Part shown: one piece after another, positions 62,151 through 64,000 of the stretch | Numbering within the stretch: position 1 is the stretch's first letter | Layout: each line of letters starts with the position of its first letter | NCBI GenBank assembly: GCA_025350625.1 | Contig: JANXXL010000116.1 | Span: forward strand, 27,157 to 91,156 | Direction: 5' to 3' | DNA from: Bryobacterales bacterium | GTDB lineage: Bacteria; Acidobacteriota; Terriglobia; Bryobacterales; Bryobacteraceae | Length of the DNA: 64,000 nt | Notes under the pieces: model-generated | The model's input: the letters and a program-made list of their open reading frames with translations, nothing else | Told to the model about the DNA's origin: nothing | The model's database searches: none | Program-made: the position numbers and the translations under genes

Positions 62151-63666
62151 TCTCCAGCGCTTGCAGATTTTCGCCGGTTTCCCGCTCCAGATCCGCATGC
62201 AGGCTGTGGCCGTGGGCATCCATGGTTACGATGGCCATGAAGTCGTGCACGTGGAGTTTCCACATGGCTTCGGGGATTCCAAAGTCGAGCAGGCTTACCC
62301 CCAGCACACGGTCGATCGCGCGCGCGTAATATTGGGCCGCGCCGCCGATGCCGTTGAGATAAACCGCGCCGTGCTCCTCGAGCGCGGCCAGGGTCTTCTT
62401 GCCCATGCCACCCTTGCCCATCACGGCGCGCACTCCGAAGTTCTTGATGATATCGGCCTGATAAGGTTCTTCGCGAATACTGGTGGTCGGTCCGGCGGCC
62501 TTGACGGTCCACTGGCCGCCGCTCTGGAGCATGACGGGGCCGCAGTGGTAGAGCAGCGCGCCTGTGAGATCGACGCCTTCGGGCAGCGGGTGGTTCATCA
62601 GGTGCGCGTGCACGGCGTCGCGTCCGGTGTAGCACTCGCCGGTGATCAGGACCACATCGCCGACCTTCAGCGCGCGGACTTGCCCCTCTGTGAGCGGCGT
62701 CCGCAGAACGATTTCGCGTCCGGTAAGCGGGAAGCCGGAACCGGCGGCCATTTTTTCGGCAGGGCGCGACGGATCGCGGTAAAGCCACTGAGTGATGGCG
62801 CCGCTCGCGGGATCGAGCCGCACTCCTAAGCGGCGAAAGGCCCAGCATTCATAGGCCACCGATACGAAGAAAGACGCAGGCAGACGGTTGGCCGCGGTGA
62901 CCTTGCAGCCGATCAGCGACACTTTGCCGCCAAAACCCATGGCGCCGATTCCCAGGCGGTTGGCTTCGTCCATGATTTCGGTTTCGAGCGCAGCCAGCTC
63001 AGGAATGGGATTCACATCGTCCAAAGTGCGAAACAACTGGTCTTTCGCGAGCACGTAGCCGTGCGCGCGATCGCTGCCGATGCATACGCCGAGCGCGCCC
63101 GGTGCGCAGCCTTGTCCCTGCGCCTGCCACACCGCATGCAGAATGCACTTGCGAACGCCTGCGAGGTCGCGTCCGGCCTTGCCCAGGTGCTCCAGACTGC
63201 AGGGCAGCGAATACTGGATGTTTTTGTTCTCGCAGCCGCCGCCTTTGAGGATCAGTTTGACTTCGATCTGATCCTGCTCCCACTGCTCGAAGTGAATGAC
63301 GGGAGTTTCCGGACCGAGGTTGTCGCCGCTGTTCTTACCGGTTAGAGAATCGACGGAGTTGGGGCGCAGTTTGCCGCGCCGGGTGGCTTCCGCCACGGCT
63401 TCGCGGATCGCCATTTTGAGCACCATCTGGCTCACGCCTACGGGAGTGTGCACCACGAAGGTGGGCATGCCGGTGTCCTGGCACATGGGGCCTTCGTCTT
63501 CGGCTGCCATGTCGATATTCGAGGCGATAATGTTCAGCGCTTGCGAGGCCTGGGTGTGAGGCGATTCCTTCGCTAGCGCGCCGCCCATGGCTTCGCGGAC
63601 GTCGGGAGGCAAATTGGTGGACGTCTGGGTGATCAGTTCGATGAGGCTCTCGGAAAGAAATTGCAT
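62134..63666 (-). CDS. Fumarate hydratase class I (4Fe-4S), alpha and beta domains in one chain
   Basis: The ATG at 63664-63666 opens MQFLSESLIELITQTSTNLP. The alpha half has PMCQDTGMPTF, GGGCENKN and GCAPGALGVCIGSDRAHGYV, whose Cys residues bind the cluster; the beta half has the GECYTGRDAVHAHL, YHCGPVM and VMGKGGMG motifs. 510 residues, oxygen-sensitive, TCA cycle. The start is 46 bases from the Cys-rich gene, with the same direction. Confidence 0.94.
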   Translation of the reverse strand: MQFLSESLIELITQTSTNLPPDVREAMGGALAKESPHTQASQALNIIASNIDMAAEDEGPMCQDTGMPTFVVHTPVGVSQMVLKMAIREAVAEATRRGKLRPNSVDSLTGKNSGDNLGPETPVIHFEQWEQDQIEVKLILKGGGCENKNIQYSLPCSLEHLGKAGRDLAGVRKCILHAVWQAQGQGCAPGALGVCIGSDRAHGYVLAKDQLFRTLDDVNPIPELAALETEIMDEANRLGIGAMGFGGKVSLIGCKVTAANRLPASFFVSVAYECWAFRRLGVRLDPASGAITQWLYRDPSRPAEKMAAGSGFPLTGREIVLRTPLTEGQVRALKVGDVVLITGECYTGRDAVHAHLMNHPLPEGVDLTGALLYHCGPVMLQSGGQWTVKAAGPTTSIREEPYQADIIKNFGVRAVMGKGGMGKKTLAALEEHGAVYLNGIGGAAQYYARAIDRVLGVSLLDFGIPEAMWKLHVHDFMAIVTMDAHGHSLHADLERETGENLQALETISAR

Positions 63667-63712
63667 TTCGATCAATTCTATCGCGAGGGACCCTCGCACC
63701 GGCGGCGCGCGG

Positions 63713-63871
63713 CTAATCGTTATTGCGCCGGAAGTCGCACTGGCAGCAATCGCTGCAGCGTTTGCATTTCTCGCACAGGTGGTTGTTGCAAGTGTCCTTG
63801 GTGCAATAAACGCAGATTTCGCTAGAGGGTTCGTCACATATACTGCACACGAAAATGAGAGTGTCGGCCAT
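63713..63871 (-). CDS. Cys-rich small protein, 52 aa
   Basis: ATG at 63869-63871. The protein has 12 Cys in 52 residues: FVCSICDEPSSEICVYC, then CNNHLCEKCKRCSDCCQC. This is a likely multi-zinc or treble-clef/B-box-like protein of unknown function. Ribosome site weak. It lies 46 bases upstream of the fumarase gene and 15 after the preceding stop, so it may share their transcript. Confidence 0.6.
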   Translation of the reverse strand: MADTLIFVCSICDEPSSEICVYCTKDTCNNHLCEKCKRCSDCCQCDFRRNND

Positions 63872-63886
63872 GAGTCTGGTTCTGGA

Positions 63887-64000
63887 TTACTTGGCGGGCG
63901 CCGGCTTGGGGGCCGCAGGAGCGGGTTTTGCGGGCGGCTGGCGCATGAGCACTCCCCGGCACCGCTGGGCTTCGCCGTCTACAATCTGGAATTCCTGTTC
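63887..64000 (-). CDS. C-terminal end of an unknown gene, partial
   Basis: Only the last 37 codons are in the window: EQEFQIVDGEAQRCRGVLM, then a Pro/Ala/Lys-rich tail ending KPAPAK and TAA at 63887-63889. The gene starts right of the window. Family not recognised; the tail suggests a flexible end of a membrane or secreted protein. Confidence 0.55.
   Translation of the reverse strand, partial: EQEFQIVDGEAQRCRGVLMRQPPAKPAPAAPKPAPAK

Noticed and set aside
61017..62219. Long open frame opposite the M48-like gene and fumarase end
   Set aside because: Arg-rich shadow, no start signal, overlaps two real genes.

Overview
The window is GC-rich and densely coded. It looks like chromosome of an Acidobacteriota member, most likely near Bryobacteraceae / Candidatus Solibacter. 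This rests on family content and is an inference: an Acidobacteria-type VWFA protein, a Pkn-type kinase fused to a TolB/PD40 propeller, a secreted family with the TADGKPDLSG motif, a GPVTPAGRARSSKNA family protein, and many PIN/DUF433 toxin-antitoxin modules. No rRNA, tRNA, CRISPR array or intact insertion sequence was found.

Layout, left to right. 1-10.6 kb: the 3' part of a TPR-VWFA gene, a gene remnant, a 57-residue Cys protein, small enzymes, a secreted esterase, a SoxCD-type sulfite dehydrogenase pair and two secreted propeller proteins. 10.7-18 kb: an island of defence/addiction-type genes (HicB-like orphan, DUF433/DUF5615 pair, orphan Ser/Thr kinase, Phd/PIN pair) around typA and an ATP-grasp-like gene. 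18-30.5 kb: a degenerate orphan Wzt-like ATPase, a kinase-propeller receptor, a three-gene TadE/TadG pilus operon (tadG has an in-frame TAG), a large secreted protein with Ig-like repeats, and a cca-Uma2-S9 peptidase operon. 30.5-33 kb: a CpsB-type phosphatase whose 3' end is repeated 1,010 bp downstream, flanking a small cassette, followed by a second DUF433/DUF5615 pair whose toxin is frameshifted.

33-55.4 kb: an 18-gene exopolysaccharide operon. It starts with a NusG-like antiterminator, then Wza-like and Wzc-like export genes, a carbamoyltransferase, a sugar ketoisomerase-acyltransferase fusion, two DegT aminotransferases, a flippase, four glycosyltransferases (one fused to a methyltransferase), an AsnB amidotransferase, a polymerase, a TPP-dependent E1 alpha/beta pair, an initiating phosphosugar transferase and a CapD/PglF dehydratase. 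Nearly every start overlaps the previous stop (ATGA, GTGA or TTGA), so the block is probably transcribed and translated as one unit. The genes predict a repeat unit containing aminated, acylated, amidated, carbamoylated and possibly methylated sugars.

55.4-64 kb: surface-associated genes that may belong to the same system (small membrane protein, frameshifted O-antigen-ligase-like gene, FecR-like, TPR, zinc-ribbon membrane protein, TonB), an M48-like protein missing a zinc ligand, class I fumarase, a 52-residue Cys-rich protein and the 3' end of one more gene.

The most unusual points are the cpsB 3'-end duplication around a cassette, the E1 alpha/beta pair without an E2 partner inside a sugar operon, the Wzt-like protein that has lost every catalytic motif, the in-frame TAG in tadG, and two palindromic operator candidates at antitoxin genes.
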